DNA of 64,000 nucleotides. It comes from Magnetospirillum sp. 15-1. GTDB taxonomy: Bacteria; Pseudomonadota; Alphaproteobacteria; Rhodospirillales; Magnetospirillaceae. Position numbers and translations under genes: made by a program. The notes beneath the pieces are model-generated. The model was not told the DNA's origin. It saw nothing but the letters and a program-made list of their open reading frames with translations, and did no database searches. Location: positions 55,822-119,821 of the forward strand of contig NZ_FXXN01000014.1 of assembly GCF_900184795.1 (NCBI RefSeq). Direction: 5' to 3'. Below, piece after piece: positions 56,288-64,000 of the stretch; position 1 is the stretch's first letter, and every line of letters starts with the position of its first letter.

Positions 56288-57184
56288 CTATTTAGGCAGG
56301 CGATAGAAATCGGCGATGCAGTTCCACGCCTCCTCGGCGGTCTCCACGAAGGTGAAGATGTCCTTGTCCTCGAGGGCGACCATGCCTTCGTTGATCATGG
56401 CGTCGATGTTGATCACCCGCTCCCAGTACTCACGGCCGAACAGCAGGATCGGAATGGGGTCGATCTTGCCGGTCTGGATCAGGGTGGCGGCCTCGAACAA
56501 TTCGTCCAGGGTGCCGAAACCGCCGGGGAACACCACCAGCGCCTTGGAGCGCGTCAGGAAGTGCATCTTGCGGATGGCGAAGTAGTGGAAACGGAAGCAC
56601 AGATCCGGGGTGATGTAGGAATTCGGCTCCTGCTCCATGGGCAACACGATGTTCAGCCCGATGGACTTGCCGCCGATATCGTCGGCGCCGCGATTGGCCG
56701 CCTCCATGATGCCCGGCCCGCCGCCGGTCTTGACCACGAAGTCGCAGACATGCTCGCCGGCGCAGGTGCCGGTGACGATGCGGGCGAAGCGCCGCGCCTC
56801 CTCGTAATAGCGGCTGTTGGCCACCATGCGCCGGGCCACCGCCAGCCGCCGGGCCGCCACGCGATCCTTGGGCCGGTTGCGCGCCTCCTCCTCGGCCAGC
56901 CCCAGCACCGACTGGGCGCGCTCGGGCGAGGGAATGCGGGCCGAACCGAACACCGCCACCGTCGACTTGATGCCGTGCTGCTGCTGCAGCAGTTCCGGCT
57001 TCAGCAATTCCAACTGCAGGCGCACCGGCCGCAAGTCCTGGCGCAGCAGAAAGTCCACATCCTCGAAGGCCAGACGATAGGAGGGCGAGGCGGTCTGGGC
57101 CGACGAGCGCCCCGGCTCGCCGGTTTCGGAAACCTCGCGCCGGGCCGAGGCGAACGGTCCGCGCTTGCGGGGCGGCTTTCGCAT
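56288..57184 (-). CDS. LOG/TIGR00730 family Rossmann-fold protein, N-terminally extended
   Basis: A 298-residue protein, about 100 residues longer than small LOG proteins. The N-terminus is basic (MRKPPRKRGPFASARRE). The fold starts near 90 (VAVFGSARI). The diagnostic motifs are VKTGGGPGIMEAANRGA near 163 and VVFPGGFGTLDELFEA near 230. Family members hydrolyse nucleotide 5'-monophosphates (phosphoribohydrolase), as cytokinin-activating LOG and PpnN do. Its bacterial role here is probably purine nucleotide turnover. Confidence 0.82.
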   Translation of the reverse strand: MRKPPRKRGPFASARREVSETGEPGRSSAQTASPSYRLAFEDVDFLLRQDLRPVRLQLELLKPELLQQQHGIKSTVAVFGSARIPSPERAQSVLGLAEEEARNRPKDRVAARRLAVARRMVANSRYYEEARRFARIVTGTCAGEHVCDFVVKTGGGPGIMEAANRGADDIGGKSIGLNIVLPMEQEPNSYITPDLCFRFHYFAIRKMHFLTRSKALVVFPGGFGTLDELFEAATLIQTGKIDPIPILLFGREYWERVINIDAMINEGMVALEDKDIFTFVETAEEAWNCIADFYRLPK

Positions 57185-57314
57185 GAAACAGAGACCTCCT
57201 CAACCCACCCTATAACCAAGGCTCAGTGTCCGCCATGCACCGTTACCATGGCGTAAAGGCGAAACCATTGCTTGGAAAGCGCGCCCGCCTTCGCTATAGG
57301 GGAAGGAACTTACC

Positions 57315-57989
57315 GTGGACGAGATCAATGTCATGACCCTTCAGCAGTTCGGCGATTTTGGCGACTTCTCCCTGTCGGTGCTGGTGACCAGCCCGCCCTG
57401 GTACGAGAACTGCTATCTGGTGGTTCACAAACCCACCAACACCCTGGCGATCGTGGACCCCGGCGGCGACGGCGAACGTATCTTGGAAGCGGTGGCCGCC
57501 ACCGGCGCCAAGGCCGAAGTGATCTGGCTGACCCACGGGCATCCCGACCACCTGGGCGCCGCCCATCAACTGGAAACGGCGCTGGGCATCCCCACCCGCG
57601 CCCATATCGATGAAGCCCAGGTGATCTCCACCTCCAGCGACCTCAACCGCACCTTCACCGGCCAGCCGCAGAAGGGGCCGGGCAGCCTGCAGACCTTTGC
57701 GGGCGAGCCCACCGAAAGCCTGGGCGGCGCCCCGGTGCGGGTGATTCACACCCCCGGCCACACCCCCGGCGGCATCTGCCTGGATTTCGGCGGTTTCGTG
57801 CTGACCGGCGACACCTTGTTCCGCAACGGCGTCGGCCGGACCGACCTGCCGGGCGGCAGCGAACAGCAGTTGTGGGCCTCCATCAACCGCCTGCTCGGCC
57901 TGCTGAACGACGATTCCATGCTGTTCTCGGGCCACGGTCCGGAATGGGCGGTGCGGGAAGCGCGGCGCTGGTGGCGGATGGTGGGCTGA
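57315..57989 (+). CDS. Metallo-beta-lactamase fold hydrolase (glyoxalase II-like)
   Basis: A 224-residue cytosolic hydrolase. The zinc motif THGHPDHLGAA lies near 74-84. Further ligands lie in HTPGHTPGGIC near 143-153, LTGDTLFRNGVGRTDL near 161-176 and SGHGPEW near 208. The arrangement is that of the glyoxalase II/YcbL group that cleaves thioesters. The GTG start at 57315 is preceded by GGGGAAGGA. It stands alone between LOG and a minus-strand hypothetical gene. Confidence 0.85.
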   Translation: MDEINVMTLQQFGDFGDFSLSVLVTSPPWYENCYLVVHKPTNTLAIVDPGGDGERILEAVAATGAKAEVIWLTHGHPDHLGAAHQLETALGIPTRAHIDEAQVISTSSDLNRTFTGQPQKGPGSLQTFAGEPTESLGGAPVRVIHTPGHTPGGICLDFGGFVLTGDTLFRNGVGRTDLPGGSEQQLWASINRLLGLLNDDSMLFSGHGPEWAVREARRWWRMVG

Positions 57990-58017
57990 GAGCCGCCATC
58001 GCGGCCCCTTGATAGGG

Positions 58018-58857
58018 CTATCCCCAAAGCTGAATGGGGACCAGCCGCATGCCGGGCGGCAGAAGCGCCCGGCCGATATCCATGGTGTTGGGCGTGACGG
58101 GAATGCGCACCGCGCCCGAGCCCAGGGGCAATTCCACCACCCTGCCGCCCAGGACCTCGTCCGTATAGGTCACCAGCTTGGTGGCCGACAGGGTGGCGCG
58201 CAGCATACCGGCCCGCATGGGGTCGTCGACTACCAGCACCACGCGGCGCAACACGCGGCCCGGCGCCGCATAGGTGAACACCGCCACGCCGCCCTTGGAG
58301 GCATATTCCTCATCGGCCTGAGACAGGGCGGCCATGCGCCGCGCCTCGGGCTCGAAGGTGAAGGTCACCAGCGGCAGGTCGGCATCGAACAGCCAGTCGC
58401 CGTTGGCCAGGGAATAGGCGGTGCGCCGCCCCCCCGCCTCGGTCCAGAACAGGAAGTCGTCGCCCAGATTGGCCGAATGGGCCGCCACGCTGATATGGAA
58501 CAGCGGCGGCTTGCGCAATTCCGACGGCGCCCCCACCAGCCAGGCCGACAGGCTGGCCCGCCCCACGCCGTCGTCACCCACCGTGACCCGCTGGCGCAGC
58601 AGGGTCCGGCGCGGCCTGGGCTCGCCGGTGATGGGAACCGAGACGACGGTGTAGGTGGTGTTGATCAGCTTCGAGGTGACGCGCCCGCGCTCGTCGCGCA
58701 TGGAAAAGGCCGAGCCGCCCGACAGGGTGGCTTCGCTATGGCCGAACGACCCCGCGGCCATCATGATGAGACCGGTCGCCACCAGAATAGGCAGGGTAAA
58801 AAGCGTCACCAGACCGGCAACGATCGCTCCCGCGATGAACGGCCACGTACTGCGCAT
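58018..58857 (-). CDS. Hypothetical membrane-anchored protein
   Basis: A 279-residue protein. An N-terminal TM (about 7-36, FIAGAIVAGLVTLFTLPILVATGL) is followed by an extracytoplasmic beta-rich region of about 240 residues. I see no catalytic motif. The repeated beta pattern (RQRVTVGDDGVGRASLSAWLVG, LLPPGMRLVPIQLWG) suggests a beta-sandwich. It has no operon partner and lies just before the tRNA gene. Confidence 0.55.
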   Translation of the reverse strand: MRSTWPFIAGAIVAGLVTLFTLPILVATGLIMMAAGSFGHSEATLSGGSAFSMRDERGRVTSKLINTTYTVVSVPITGEPRPRRTLLRQRVTVGDDGVGRASLSAWLVGAPSELRKPPLFHISVAAHSANLGDDFLFWTEAGGRRTAYSLANGDWLFDADLPLVTFTFEPEARRMAALSQADEEYASKGGVAVFTYAAPGRVLRRVVLVVDDPMRAGMLRATLSATKLVTYTDEVLGGRVVELPLGSGAVRIPVTPNTMDIGRALLPPGMRLVPIQLWG

Positions 58858-58992
58858 TCCTCCTCCCCATTGGAGCGGCCGGCTCCCCGAACACCCGCCA
58901 CCTTACGACGGCCTCGCCTTTGCCGCAACCCGGGGTCTGGCCCCTGAAGGACCCTCCTCGCGATTCCTTTGTCGATCATAGGAAAGGAAGCG

Positions 58993-59021
58993 TTGACGCC
59001 CGCCCAGGGTTTGGTTAGAAA
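58993..59021 (+). promoter_or_regulatory. Putative promoter of tRNA-Ser
   Basis: TTGACG (58993-58998), a 17-bp spacer and TAGAAA (59016-59021), 37 bp upstream of the mature tRNA. The rest of the 58858-59058 gap shows nothing else convincing. Confidence 0.45.
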
Positions 59022-59058
59022 CATCGCTCCGGCCACGGCGGCAAGCAACCGCCTCTGC

Positions 59059-59150
59059 GGAGGGGTGGGTGAGTGGCTGAAACCAACGGTTTGCTAAATC
59101 GTCCAGGGACCTAAATCCCTGCGCGGGTTCGAATCCCGCCCCCTCCGCCA
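59059..59150 (+). tRNA. tRNA-Ser(GCU)
   Basis: A complete class II tRNA with a 7-bp acceptor stem GGAGGGG/CCCCTCC, anticodon GCT in the loop TTGCTAA, and a long variable arm (CCAGGGACCTAAATCCCTG). It has the T arm GCGGGTTCGAATCCCGC and an encoded CCA at 59148-59150. It reads AGC/AGU codons. A recombinase-bearing accessory region begins about 230 bp downstream, as often happens at tRNA genes. Confidence 0.95.
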
Positions 59151-59204
59151 CTTCCTCTTCAAGACAACCTGTTCTCCGAGACCTTGCGCCGAAAGGCGCG
59201 GGTT

Positions 59205-59226
59205 CCGGCGGTTGCCGCCTTTCTTT
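59205..59226 (+). terminator. Terminator after tRNA-Ser
   Basis: GGCGG-TTG-CCGCC (59207-59219) is followed by TTTCTTT. A smaller GCGCC-GAAA-GGCGC tetraloop hairpin lies just before it (59186-59199). A further inverted repeat GGCCCGG/CCGGGCC (59337-59343, 59353-59359) sits near the end of the recombinase gene and may stop that transcript. Confidence 0.6.
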
Positions 59227-59383
59227 CCGAACCGGAGAGACCGGATTCCGGGGCATTCGCGCGCCGTATTCTCCCCTTTTCTCCGTCAGCCAGTGAGGCG
59301 GTTCGGTTTGGTTTTTCCGGCGGCTGAAACGCCGACGGCCCGGGAGGAGTGTCCGGGCCGCGTCATAGGGAGTGCGTGGGGTG

Positions 59384-60964
59384 TCAGGCGACGCCCAGCA
59401 GCGCTCGCTGCTCACTCCAGTTCAGGGGCAGGTCGATATGCCGGATCAGGGTCTCGGCGGTAAGGTCGGCGGGCTGCTGACCGGCAGCGATGGCCTCGAC
59501 GATGTCTGGGGCGAGGAAAGCCAGCGGCAGAAGGGTGCTGACGTAGCGGTCGCTGACCCCTTCCCGTTCGGCGATGGCGACCATCGAGACGGCGCGGCCG
59601 GAGATCAGATCATCGAACCATCCCCTGGCGCGGGCGATGGCCTTGAGCAGGGCGGGATCGGCCTTTGACGCCGTGGTATTGGCGCCGGGGATGACCAAAC
59701 GCATCTCGATACCGCGACGCCGGATGGTCATGGGTATCCGATGGGTGATGATGAGGTCTTCAGCGAGGGCCAAGGTCAGGGTTAATGCCTCGGCCCCCAG
59801 CTCGACCCGCCGGACCAGATCGAACGGATCACCGCCCTGTCCGGCGATGCTGTCGAGAAGCGCGGGGATGCGCTCAGGGGGAAGACCGGCCTCACGGGCC
59901 GTATTCGTGATGGACGTGGGATCGACAAGCAGAGTCCGCACCCCATCGGCCACTACCCGCTCAATCTCGTGGGCCGGCAGCCGCCATCCCGATGGCGCCG
60001 TCTCGGCGATACCGGTCACCAGGGGGCGCGAGATGTAATAGCGGTAACGCCGACCATTCTTGACGGTGTGGCTGGGCGTGAGGCGTTCGCCCGCCGCGTC
60101 GAACAGCTTGCCCACCAGCGGACTGGCCTCGACCCTGCGATTGACCTGCCGCTCGGGACCGTTGTCAGCCAGACGTTGCTGCACGGTGTCCCATAGGGGG
60201 CGATCGACGATGGCTTGGTGCTGACCGGGGTGGCGGACATCCTTATGGCGGATCTCGCCGATATAGAGGGGATTGGCGAGCAGGGCATAGAGGGCGCCGC
60301 GCGCGAAGGCGTTACCGGTCTTCGAGCGGATGCCGTCCCGATCCAGCCCGCCCTTCAGCGTCCGGACACAGCCCGCTTCAAGATAGCGGCGATAGATGCT
60401 CCGCACCGTTTCGGCTTCAGGCTCATTGACCACCAGCTTGCGGTCGCTGACGTCATAGCCGAGCGGTACGTTGCCGCCCATCCATATACCCTTCTTCTTG
60501 GAGGCGGCGATCTTGTCGCGGATGCGCTCGCCGGTGACTTCCCGCTCGAACTGGGCGAAGGACAGCAAGATGTTCAGCGTCAGACGCCCCATGGACGAGG
60601 TGGTGTTGAACTGCTGGGTCACCGCCACGAAGGAGACGCCGTGAGCATCGAACACCTCGACCATCTTGGCGAAATCGGCGAGCGAGCGGGTCAGGCGATC
60701 GACCTTGTAGACCACCACCACGTCGACCTTGCGCAGGACGATGTCGGCCAAGAGGCGCTGCAGCCCCGGACGTTCCATGGTGCCGCCCGAGATGCCGCCG
60801 TCGTCATAGGCGGTCTCGACCAGCTTCCAGCCCTCGCCCTTCTGGCTCTTGATGAAGGCCTCGCAGGCTTCGCGCTGGGCATGCAGCGAATTGAAATCCT
60901 GCTCCAGGCCCTCTTCCGAGGATTTGCGGGTATAGACCGCGCAACGGCGAAGTTGGGGCTTCAT
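59384..60964 (-). CDS. Large serine recombinase (site-specific integrase)
   Basis: A 526-residue recombinase. The N-terminal resolvase/invertase domain has the catalytic Ser in VYTRKSSEEG near 11-20 and Arg-rich motifs (VVYKVDRLTRSLADF near 84-98). The middle recombinase domain (LGYDVSDRKLVVNEPEAE) and zinc-ribbon-like region (SPLVGKLFDAAGERLTPS) follow, without clear Cys pairs. It would integrate or excise a mobile element. The ATG overlaps the stop of the DUF2924 gene (ATGA). The length is typical for this family in alphaproteobacteria. Confidence 0.92.
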   Translation of the reverse strand: MKPQLRRCAVYTRKSSEEGLEQDFNSLHAQREACEAFIKSQKGEGWKLVETAYDDGGISGGTMERPGLQRLLADIVLRKVDVVVVYKVDRLTRSLADFAKMVEVFDAHGVSFVAVTQQFNTTSSMGRLTLNILLSFAQFEREVTGERIRDKIAASKKKGIWMGGNVPLGYDVSDRKLVVNEPEAETVRSIYRRYLEAGCVRTLKGGLDRDGIRSKTGNAFARGALYALLANPLYIGEIRHKDVRHPGQHQAIVDRPLWDTVQQRLADNGPERQVNRRVEASPLVGKLFDAAGERLTPSHTVKNGRRYRYYISRPLVTGIAETAPSGWRLPAHEIERVVADGVRTLLVDPTSITNTAREAGLPPERIPALLDSIAGQGGDPFDLVRRVELGAEALTLTLALAEDLIITHRIPMTIRRRGIEMRLVIPGANTTASKADPALLKAIARARGWFDDLISGRAVSMVAIAEREGVSDRYVSTLLPLAFLAPDIVEAIAAGQQPADLTAETLIRHIDLPLNWSEQRALLGVA

Positions 60965-61413
60965 GCCCGAGGTTCCTTCAATCCGAAGAAGCGCGGCCCA
61001 GACCACCGCGCCCCAGTGATGGCGCGCGCCACCTCGGAGAGCGAACGCCAGGTCTCCCCCCGGTAGCGGACGCCACTGTCGAGGATGATCACCTCATGGG
61101 TGGTACCCTGCCATTCCCGCAGCAGCCGAGTGCCGGGTTTCACCGTGGTTACCGGGGCGGGAGCCTTGCCGGCGGCGATGGCCTCGCCGGCAAGGGCGAT
61201 CCGGCGGGAGACCGAGGACTTGAGCCCACCACTCGCCCGCTCCTGCAGTTTGTAGGCGATGGCCAGCAGCATCAGCTTGCGGCCCAGCTTATGCGGAGGG
61301 TCTTGGTGAAAGAGCTTCTGCCAGAACTGCTTCAAGGCATCCCGGGAACGGTCGGGGAGACTCGCCGGATCCACGGGCAGAGCCTCCTCACGCTTGGTGG
61401 GGCGGCGGGCCAC
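60961..61413 (-). CDS. DUF2924 family protein
   Basis: A 150-residue basic protein of the DUF2924 type: LGRKLMLLAIAYKLQERASGGL near 42-63, LREWQGTTHEVIILDSGVRYRGETWRSLSEVARAITGA near 97-134, the last resembling a small DNA-binding or SAND-like module. DUF2924 genes usually sit beside a serine recombinase, as here, so it is probably a recombination accessory factor. The GTG start at 61413 lies 2 bp after the DUF3489 stop. Confidence 0.75.
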   Translation of the reverse strand: MARRPTKREEALPVDPASLPDRSRDALKQFWQKLFHQDPPHKLGRKLMLLAIAYKLQERASGGLKSSVSRRIALAGEAIAAGKAPAPVTTVKPGTRLLREWQGTTHEVIILDSGVRYRGETWRSLSEVARAITGARWSGPRFFGLKEPRA

Positions 61414-61415
61414 GA

Positions 61416-61751
61416 TCAGCCCTCTCCACCGATCCGATAGACCCGGCCGCGGCCCTCGACCGTCCCGCTGGTCACCGGCAGCCCCAGCTTCTTCTTCACG
61501 GTGCCGCTGATGGCGCCGCGTACCGAGTGGGCCTGCCAGCCGGTAACCGCGATCAACTCCTCCAGGGTGGCGCCTTCCGGACGCTTGAGCATCTCCAGCA
61601 GGCGGGCCTGTTTGGTGGCAACCGGGGCGGCGGTGGCCTGATCCGATTCGGTGGGGGCATCCTTGCGGCTGCCCTTCACGATGCCGGTCACCAGGCCGGT
61701 GACGGCGCCGGTGGCGTTGCGGACGATTTGGCGGGCGGATGTGGTGGTCAT
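61416..61751 (-). CDS. DUF3489 family small DNA-binding-like protein
   Basis: A 111-residue protein. The C-terminal half is a winged-helix-like DUF3489 domain: KQARLLEMLKRPEGATLEEL near 54-73 and TGWQAHSVRGAISGTVKKKLG near 77-97. The N-terminus is short and polar. It forms an operon with DUF2924 and the recombinase, a recurrent trio in alphaproteobacterial mobile regions. It may control recombinase expression. Confidence 0.75.
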   Translation of the reverse strand: MTTTSARQIVRNATGAVTGLVTGIVKGSRKDAPTESDQATAAPVATKQARLLEMLKRPEGATLEELIAVTGWQAHSVRGAISGTVKKKLGLPVTSGTVEGRGRVYRIGGEG

Positions 61752-61772
61752 GATCGGGGCTCCTGAGGTCAG

Positions 61773-61837
61773 GCGCCGCGACCGTCGCGGCGCTCCCACC
61801 ACCCCAGGCCCCGCCGGTTGCCCGGTCGGGGTGGGAG
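61773..61837. promoter_or_regulatory. Two hairpins upstream of the DUF3489-recombinase operon
   Basis: A perfect 8-bp stem GCGCCGCG/CGCGGCGC (61773-61793) and a longer-range pair CTCCCACC/GGTGGGAG (61793-61800, 61830-61837) lie in the 148-bp gap before DUF3489. They could form a terminator for the upstream nuclease gene or an attenuator. Confidence 0.4.
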
Positions 61838-61899
61838 GCGGGACCGCGGCCCGTTGCTGTCCCCAAGCAATGCTTGCCGGTGCGGGCAAGTCCAGTCCT

Positions 61900-63075
61900 T
61901 TAAGCCCCCTCCACCGACAGTCTGGGACGCAAGGCATTGACCAGCCGGTTGGCCGCGTTACAGAACCAGGCTGTCTGTGCCTCGAGACTTGCGAAGTCGG
62001 AAAGCAGCCGCTTGACCGCCATGCTTCCCTTGAACGGCTCCGCCTGCTTGCGGATGAAGGCCAAATCGAGGCCGCTCTCGTCACGAAGGGCGGCGGCGGC
62101 TTCCGCCAGCCGCTCGAACAGGGCCTCTCCCCCGTCGCCGTCGAGGGGGAGGAACAATCCCGCCTCGTCGGCAGTGCGGTAGGCGGTCAGCCAGCGGGCC
62201 GGCGCCGGCAGCGGGATCTTCACCCAGTTGTTGCCGCCGTGGCGCGGCACCGGCTGGTCGGGGTGATCGAAACGTACCCCATCGATGAAGCACTGCCAGA
62301 AGGCACGATTGCCGTCCCGCGACGCGGCCCGCTCCGGATCGGCCAAGGCCTCCATCGCCTCGACGGCATCGCCGGGCTCCTCCAGACGCAACGGCACGCC
62401 CTCGCCGTCGACGATCACCCGTTGGTGCAGCACCTCGGTGCGGAGCGGCAGGGCCGGCACCACCACGGTGCGGCCGGCTCCGTCGGTCCACAATTGGATT
62501 TCCACCAGGGCCAGGCGGGCATTGCTGCCCTCCAGATGGCCGGCAAGCACCTCGAGGTCGGCGCGGATGCCGTCCCCGGCAATCACCAGATCAAAATCGC
62601 CGCTTTTGAGCGAACGCGACACCGCCTCAACGAAACCCACTTCGTCGAGGTCGGGGACGGTCCGGCGCACATGGGAAAACAGCGGATTGGCGCCGCTCCA
62701 CTTCAGCGACGCCTTCAACCGTGCCGTCAGATCGGCATAGGACCAGCGCCGCAGCAGGGCGGCATATTCCAGCACCTGGGCCACCACCTCGCGCCGCGCC
62801 TGAGGATTGCGCCACAGCTTGCACTCCACCAGCACCAGCCGCCCATGGGCGGTCACCGCCAGCAGATCGAGGAAAACGCTGGCGCCATCCTTGGGCAGGG
62901 CCAGTTCACGGCAGATCGGCACCAGGGAGCCGGCGCCGGGATCGATCCGCTCGATGGGGATCACGCCGGGATGGGCGAACAGCAGGGCCTGCAACCACTT
63001 TTCGTCATGCCCGCCACCCAGCGGGGCCCGGATCAGCGGTGAGAATTCTTCGGCATCGAGCAACAGGGCGGCCAT
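61900..63075 (-). CDS. PD-(D/E)XK nuclease-like protein
   Basis: A 391-residue protein. The first half holds a PD-(D/E)XK core: Asp in VFLDLLAVTAHG near 70 followed by LVLVECKLWRNPQARREVV near 80-98. A second similar unit appears at about 160-210 (FDLVIAGDGIR, then LALVEIQLWTDGAGR), but with Gln in place of the catalytic Lys. The rest is unassigned. ATG 63075 is preferred over GTG 63084 because GGAG then lies 8 nt upstream. It may be a defence or DNA-repair enzyme; no methylase or partner is adjacent. Confidence 0.65.
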   Translation of the reverse strand: MAALLLDAEEFSPLIRAPLGGGHDEKWLQALLFAHPGVIPIERIDPGAGSLVPICRELALPKDGASVFLDLLAVTAHGRLVLVECKLWRNPQARREVVAQVLEYAALLRRWSYADLTARLKASLKWSGANPLFSHVRRTVPDLDEVGFVEAVSRSLKSGDFDLVIAGDGIRADLEVLAGHLEGSNARLALVEIQLWTDGAGRTVVVPALPLRTEVLHQRVIVDGEGVPLRLEEPGDAVEAMEALADPERAASRDGNRAFWQCFIDGVRFDHPDQPVPRHGGNNWVKIPLPAPARWLTAYRTADEAGLFLPLDGDGGEALFERLAEAAAALRDESGLDLAFIRKQAEPFKGSMAVKRLLSDFASLEAQTAWFCNAANRLVNALRPRLSVEGA

Positions 63076-63080
63076 GATCG

Positions 63081-63362
63081 TCACTCCACGATTCTGACCG
63101 AACCGCCCCGGCCGATCCGGCAGCGGTGATAAAGCTTGGTGACGCTGCCGAGCACCTCGGTCTCCAGGCGAACCGCGTAGAAGGTGTAGATGTCGTTGCG
63201 GCTTTCCAGCTTCACCTCGGACGATTTGAGCCGAATGCCCTCCAGCTTGGGAATGGACTTGGCGGCGAGCAGGGTACAGGTGGCCTTGATGTCGTCAGAG
63301 ACCTCGGCGGCATGGGCCGCGGCCGGAACGGCGAACAGCAGGGCGGCAAGGACGAGGCGCAT
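63081..63362 (-). CDS. Small exported protein of unknown function
   Basis: A 93-residue protein with a signal peptide (1-18, ending AAHAAE) and a short beta-rich mature part containing two Cys (CTLL near 30 and HRCRIG near 79) that may form a disulfide. The ATG at 63362 is preceded by GGAGG. The stop lies 5 bp before the nuclease start, so the two are probably co-transcribed. The function is not recognised. Confidence 0.6.
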   Translation of the reverse strand: MRLVLAALLFAVPAAAHAAEVSDDIKATCTLLAAKSIPKLEGIRLKSSEVKLESRNDIYTFYAVRLETEVLGSVTKLYHRCRIGRGGSVRIVE

Positions 63363-63497
63363 GGAAAACCTCCGTGGGCAGGGGATGAACCGCAATACGG
63401 CGGCTCGGCTTATTGTTAATGCTAACTTCGTCTGAAGGCGACATTAGCGAAGCCGCCTCCGTGGTCAAGTCGTTCTTCCGCAGCCAGACTTCGTCTC

Positions 63498-63953
63498 ATG
63501 ACCACGGACTTGAAGCGCACCATTGGACGACGGCTGCGGACGGCACGGGAACAGGCCGACCTCACCCAGGAAGCACTGGCCGAGCGGATCGAACGCTCGC
63601 CGGAGGCCGTGTCCAATATCGAGCGCGGCGTCAGCCTGCCGACCCTCGACACGCTGGACCGCATCGCCGCCGCGCTGGACGCACCCCTGGTGTATTTTCT
63701 CGACGCGCCGCCGGAATCGATCGCGCCGGGACGGGCCGAAGTGGAAGCCCGCGCCCGGCTGCTGCTGCGCGCCCTTTCCGACCGCGATGCCGATATCGCG
63801 CTCGGCGTCCTGCAGCTCCTGCATGACGGCGGCCGTCCTCGACATCAAGCAGGCCGGGGACGCGGCGCTGCTGGACCGCATGGTCGCCCAGGCCGACGTC
63901 TTCGTGCAGAACCTGGCGCTCGGCTTCGCTGCGGGCCCGCCATCCCCGGCTGA
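63498..63953 (+). CDS. XRE family transcriptional regulator, 3' end fused to foreign sequence
   Basis: A 151-residue frame whose first 110 residues form a normal HTH_XRE regulator: IGRRLRTAREQADLTQEALAERI near 9-31 and SPEAVSNIERGVSLPTLDTL near 34-53. A short helical region to LQLLHD follows. From about 63826 the frame reads through DNA that encodes a CoA-transferase in another frame, so the last 40 or so residues (Arg/Gly/Pro-rich) are probably not native. It may still bind DNA. Its partner is unknown. Confidence 0.7.
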   Translation: MTTDLKRTIGRRLRTAREQADLTQEALAERIERSPEAVSNIERGVSLPTLDTLDRIAAALDAPLVYFLDAPPESIAPGRAEVEARARLLLRALSDRDADIALGVLQLLHDGGRPRHQAGRGRGAAGPHGRPGRRLRAEPGARLRCGPAIPG

Positions 63954-64000
63954 TCACCTGCGACATCACCGGCTATGGCGAGGACGGCCCCTATCGCGAC
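63826..64000 (+). pseudogene. CaiB/BaiF (family III) CoA-transferase fragment, frameshifted
   Basis: From 63826 one frame encodes VLDIKQAGDAALLDRM and ADVFVQNLA, typical of class III CoA-transferases. From about 63928 the following conserved part (RARHPRLITCDITGYGEDGP) is in a different frame. About ten residues expected between them are missing. The N-terminal 60-70 residues are absent, replaced by the XRE gene, and the window ends inside the fragment. This is a broken gene at a rearrangement junction. Confidence 0.7.

Noticed and set aside
59151-59383. Possible attachment-site repeat of the tRNA 3' end
   Set aside because: I saw no copy of the tRNA 3' end near the other edge (about 63826); serine recombinases may use only a very short core.

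Overview
The window is about 64 kb of GC-rich chromosome from an alphaproteobacterium. The gene content fits Rhodospirillales, most likely a Magnetospirillum-like, facultatively anaerobic, freshwater organism. The pointers are: many PAS/Cache histidine kinases and c-di-GMP proteins, a class II DAHP synthase, BluB, a likely anaerobic phenylacetyl-CoA oxidation cluster, metal-efflux genes and several small c-type cytochromes. The genus is inferred from gene content, not proven.

Layout. 1-3475: histidine kinase (possibly cut at its 5' end), a PaaD/MIP18-like Fe-S assembly protein and a polytopic membrane protein. 3476-11540: HrpB helicase, a soluble cytochrome c, a conserved hypothetical, a TAXI-type solute-binding protein, a CHAP-domain protein, an orphan LuxR-type regulator with a degenerate receiver, a ferritin-like protein and RarD. 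11521-13100: a second PAS histidine kinase and a PilZ protein. 13241-19501: heavy-metal RND efflux operon (His/Cys-rich small protein, adaptor, CzcA-like pump, cytochrome, DUF411 protein). 19527-20600: methionine aminopeptidase paired with a ParD-like antitoxin behind an operator-like promoter, with a perfect 26-bp tandem duplication over the antitoxin start. 20640-32876: acyl-CoA metabolism, with PaaK, an ADP-forming acyl-CoA synthetase/GNAT fusion, then thioesterase, PadB-, PadC- and PadD-like subunits and an NDP-forming acyl-CoA synthetase. The four genes from thioesterase to PadD are coupled by ATGA overlaps.

32947-38884 is a minus-strand housekeeping block (nadE, gltX, cysS, membrane protein) with a hairpin-rich spacer between gltX and cysS. 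39051-46680 holds two poorly characterised proteins, a ChaC-type cyclotransferase, BluB, a third membrane histidine kinase, a methyltransferase, DAHP synthase and a MaoC protein. 46773-57989 is signalling-rich: a chemoreceptor with a G10 tract before its start, a secreted hydrolase, a protein with both a degenerate HPt and a degenerate receiver, a CBS-PAS-GGDEF-EAL protein, an MFS transporter, a coiled-coil membrane protein, an HD-GYP protein, a LOG-family protein and a metallo-beta-lactamase-fold hydrolase.

59059-64000 looks like an accessory region next to tRNA-Ser(GCU). It carries a large serine recombinase coupled to DUF2924 and DUF3489 proteins, a PD-(D/E)XK nuclease-like protein, a small exported protein and an XRE regulator whose 3' end runs into a frameshifted fragment of a CaiB-type CoA-transferase. 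No CRISPR array, rRNA operon or IS transposase was seen.
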